From Kitasatospora herbaricolor (GTDB taxonomy: Bacteria > Actinomycetota > Actinomycetes > Streptomycetales > Streptomycetaceae), in the NCBI RefSeq assembly GCF_030813695.1, contig NZ_JAUSVA010000002.1, positions 3,596,001 to 3,660,000 on the forward strand: DNA of 64,000 bases, written 5' to 3'. The position numbers and the translations under genes are program-made. The notes under the pieces are model-generated. The model was not told where the DNA came from. It saw only the letters and a program-made list of their open reading frames with translations, and searched no databases. Every line of letters begins with the position of its first letter. The stretch's first letter is position 1. Positions 63,015 to 64,000 of the stretch are shown here, piece after piece.

Positions 63015-64000
63015 TCAGGACGGCGGCGGGGAGGCCGGGCCGGAGAGGGCCACCGCGACCAGGGCCCGCATCGCGGAGGCGACCTGACCCAGCGGCAGGG
63101 TCGCGTCGTCGGCGAAGAGTTCGACCAGCCAGCCGCCCGCCACGTTCTGCCCGCCGGCCGCGACCATCCCCCGGTAGCCGCTGACCACCAGCATGGCCTC
63201 CTCGGCGGGGTCGTTCCCGGCCGCGCCGGCGCGCAGGGCGAAGGAGCCGCCGCGGACGGTGCGCCGGGTGAGGGGGTAGTGGCGCAGGTCGAAGATGGCG
63301 TCCGGGGCCTCGATCTGGGCCCGCTGGGTCTCGGCCCGGGAGCTGCTGGGGCCGCTGGTCATCCGGTACACGGCGTGCTGGACGGTGCGCATCAGGTGCG
63401 AGCCCGGCGGGACGTAGGAGATCCACCAGCCGACCGCGTCCAGCAACCGGGCGGCGGTCTCGGCCACGCCGGCCAGCCGGCCCAGGGTGTCGGCCGGGTG
63501 GTGGGAGCGCACCGCGCCGGCCTGGTCGAGGGTGGCGAGCACGGCGGTGAGCAGCTGGCCCGGGTCGGCGCTGTGGGCGGCGCCGCGGATCCGGCGGCGG
63601 TCCCCGGCGGCCCGCGAGGCGGAGCCTCGGCCGCGGCCGTCCGCGCGGTGGTGCGGGTCGGCGGCGTCGGCGAGCAGCACGGTCGGGTCGGGGGTGAAGC
63701 CGGGGCCGTGGCTGCGGCCGGCCACCACGGGGTGGGCGGCGCGGGCGGCCTTGGCGCGGTACTGGGCGGCGTCGGCGAGCCGGAACAGCCGGTCGGGGGT
63801 GGTGACCGGGCCGATCGAGTCGCCGGTGGAGGCGACGCCGCAGGCCACGCCCTCGCCCTCGGCCAGGGCGAGCGCCCGGGCGCAGAGCTCCTCGGCGACG
63901 GCGACCACCTCGTCGGCCTTCTGGCCCTCGGCGAGCAGGCAGAACTCGTCGCCGCCGAGCCGGGCGGCGAGGCTGCCGGGGAGTTTGGCGGCGGCCAGCG
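63015..64000 (-). CDS. GGDEF-domain protein, N-terminus beyond window
   Basis: The frame runs to the window end, so the start is missing. At the edge lies LGGDEFCLL, the catalytic GGDEF motif, followed by the rest of a diguanylate cyclase domain (GVACGVASTGDSIG, LADAAQYRAKAARAA). About 230 more residues follow with no recognised domain. The intact motif suggests active c-di-GMP synthesis, which in Streptomyces restrains development. The N-terminal sensor part is not visible. Confidence 0.88.
   Translation of the reverse strand, partial: LAAAKLPGSLAARLGGDEFCLLAEGQKADEVVAVAEELCARALALAEGEGVACGVASTGDSIGPVTTPDRLFRLADAAQYRAKAARAAHPVVAGRSHGPGFTPDPTVLLADAADPHHRADGRGRGSASRAAGDRRRIRGAAHSADPGQLLTAVLATLDQAGAVRSHHPADTLGRLAGVAETAARLLDAVGWWISYVPPGSHLMRTVQHAVYRMTSGPSSSRAETQRAQIEAPDAIFDLRHYPLTRRTVRGGSFALRAGAAGNDPAEEAMLVVSGYRGMVAAGGQNVAGGWLVELFADDATLPLGQVASAMRALVAVALSGPASPPPS

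Overview
The window comes from a very GC-rich actinomycete chromosome, most likely Streptomyces or Kitasatospora. A canonical WhiB, F420-biosynthesis genes, several LytR-CpsA-Psr (LCP) proteins, XRE/DUF397 modules and a Streptomyces-type hut cluster with a Cys-Ser-Gly (MIO) HutH support this. No rRNA, tRNA, insertion sequence, CRISPR array or attachment site was recognised. It reads as ordinary chromosome with a few accessory patches.

Layout. 1-5.5 kb (minus strand): a partial DUF5719 protein, a giant membrane GT2 glycosyltransferase and whiB with a clear promoter and terminator. 5.8-10.7 kb: a cysteine-rich leader ORF in front of a cysteine dioxygenase-like gene, then fbiA-fbiB (coenzyme F420), an AlkA-type glycosylase and a SnoaL-like protein. 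11-27.8 kb: a cell-envelope region with five LCP ligases, a second GT2, a large membrane protein, an ABC/FtsX export pair and an FMN reductase with its own Arg/Cys leader peptide. 27.9-32.5 kb: acyl-CoA dehydrogenase, UDP-glucose dehydrogenase, small membrane, CoA-binding and DUF397 proteins. 32.5-36.3 kb: an accessory patch with a DUF692/MNIO-type enzyme coupled to an 80-residue protein carrying a CPTCH motif, divergent from a Tat-exported flavin amine oxidase; this is a candidate RiPP-like locus. 36.3-40.2 kb: an XRE/DUF397/anti-sigma-type ATPase module and small orphan proteins. 40.3-43 kb: a DUF4097 protein with a DrrAB-like ABC exporter, preceded by an AT-rich region with repeated TTGCAACG-type boxes. 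43.2-51 kb: dipeptidase, purE-purK, GtrA, a two-component system and a POT peptide transporter. 51.1-61.1 kb: histidine utilisation (hutI, hutF, an M20 amidohydrolase, hutU, and separately hutH) with a MurR/RpiR regulator between. 61.2-64 kb: fdhD, a small surface-type protein and a GGDEF protein that runs off the window.

How the genes fit together. The LCP proteins, both GT2 enzymes, UDP-glucose dehydrogenase and GtrA together suggest synthesis and attachment of cell-wall glycopolymers. HutH, HutU, HutI and HutF convert histidine to N-formylglutamate. The M20 enzyme, translationally coupled inside that operon, is the obvious candidate for the missing last step. hutU and hutH share an operator-like site with identical spacing. 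The cysteine dioxygenase-like gene and the FMN reductase, 20 kb apart, each sit behind a short ORF with Cys codons near its end. Each leader has the same promoter-to-ATG geometry, which points to a shared sulfur-responsive leaderless attenuation system.
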